DNA from: UBA1774 sp045628925 | Lineage (GTDB): Bacteria; Bacillota; Clostridia; Oscillospirales; Oscillospiraceae | DNA length: 5,751 bases | Direction: 5' to 3' | Assembly (NCBI GenBank): GCA_045628925.1 | Contig: JAZQQF010000030.1 | Location: 1 to 5,751 of the forward strand | Part shown: positions 5,661-5,751 of the stretch, piece by piece | Layout of the letters: each line of letters opens with the position of its first letter | Numbering within the stretch: position 1 is the stretch's first letter | Made by a program: the position numbers and the translations under genes | The notes under the pieces: model-generated | The model's input: only the letters and a program-made list of their open reading frames with translations | Told to the model about the DNA's origin: nothing | Databases searched by the model: none

Positions 5661-5751
5661 CTTCCCGTCGCCGTTTTTATAGATAGCGTCCGGATTGTCC
5701 ACACGAACGACCGGCTTGTTGGTGGGGATCTCCACCACGTCCAGATTGTAG
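5661..5751. repeat. 91-bp direct repeat, copy 2 (artefactual second pass of the insert)
   Basis: This copy is identical to 5486-5576 and ends at the window edge, on the same base at which copy 1 meets the adapter. It is offset by 175 bp, so it is out of frame with copy 1 in the open frame that reads through the adapter. It should be treated as a duplicated read, not as coding sequence. Confidence 0.95.

Noticed and set aside
5486..5751. Direct repeats flanking an 84-bp insert, resembling a small mobile element or a CRISPR-like repeat-spacer unit
   Set aside because: The insert is recognisable as MGI library adapters plus a barcode, and the repeat is the library insert itself. There is no transposase and no further repeat unit.

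Overview
The window is about 60% G+C by eye. It carries one dense block of bacterial housekeeping genes plus a technical artefact at its right end. Several traits point to a high-GC Firmicute, most likely a gut-type Clostridia/Oscillospirales member in a metagenome assembly. These are a B. subtilis-like 136-residue cytidine deaminase, a short lipoprotein signal peptide ahead of a family 5 substrate-binding protein, AAGGAG(G) ribosome-binding sites, and cysteine-rich proteins that would suit an anaerobe. The taxonomy is inference; there is no rRNA or tRNA in the window.

Layout, left to right. Bases 1-73 have no supportable gene. rsmE (74-808, minus) encodes the 16S rRNA m3U1498 methyltransferase. 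A 60-bp divergent gap separates it from a plus-strand gene (869-1318) for a small ferritin-like protein whose metal ligands look mostly lost. That gene converges on cdd with a 9-bp overlap of the 3' ends. From 1310 to the right end everything genuine is on the minus strand and reads as one compact run, in transcription order: secA (C-terminal part) - pgeF/yfiH - family 5 solute-binding lipoprotein - cdd. secA/pgeF and pgeF/lipoprotein meet at ATGA stop/start overlaps, and lipoprotein/cdd are 2 bp apart, so co-transcription and translational coupling are likely. The functions are general: protein export, peptidoglycan-precursor editing or nucleoside/phenol chemistry, solute capture, and pyrimidine salvage. 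They do not form an obvious single pathway.

The right end is not real genome. Bases 5577-5660 match the two MGI/BGI DNBSEQ library adapters around a 10-base barcode-like segment (42 + 10 + 32 = 84 bases). Bases 5661-5751 exactly repeat the 91 genomic bases 5486-5576. This is the insert-adapter-insert pattern expected from a very short library insert read into the adapter. Genuine secA therefore stops at 5576, and the reading frame that continues to 5704 is chimeric.

I looked for a novel system (CRISPR, mobile element, defence island, retron-like repeats, riboswitch) and found none. The most noteworthy items are the adapter chimera, the degenerate ferritin-like protein, the orphan solute-binding lipoprotein in a housekeeping operon, and an altered zinc-binding tail on SecA.
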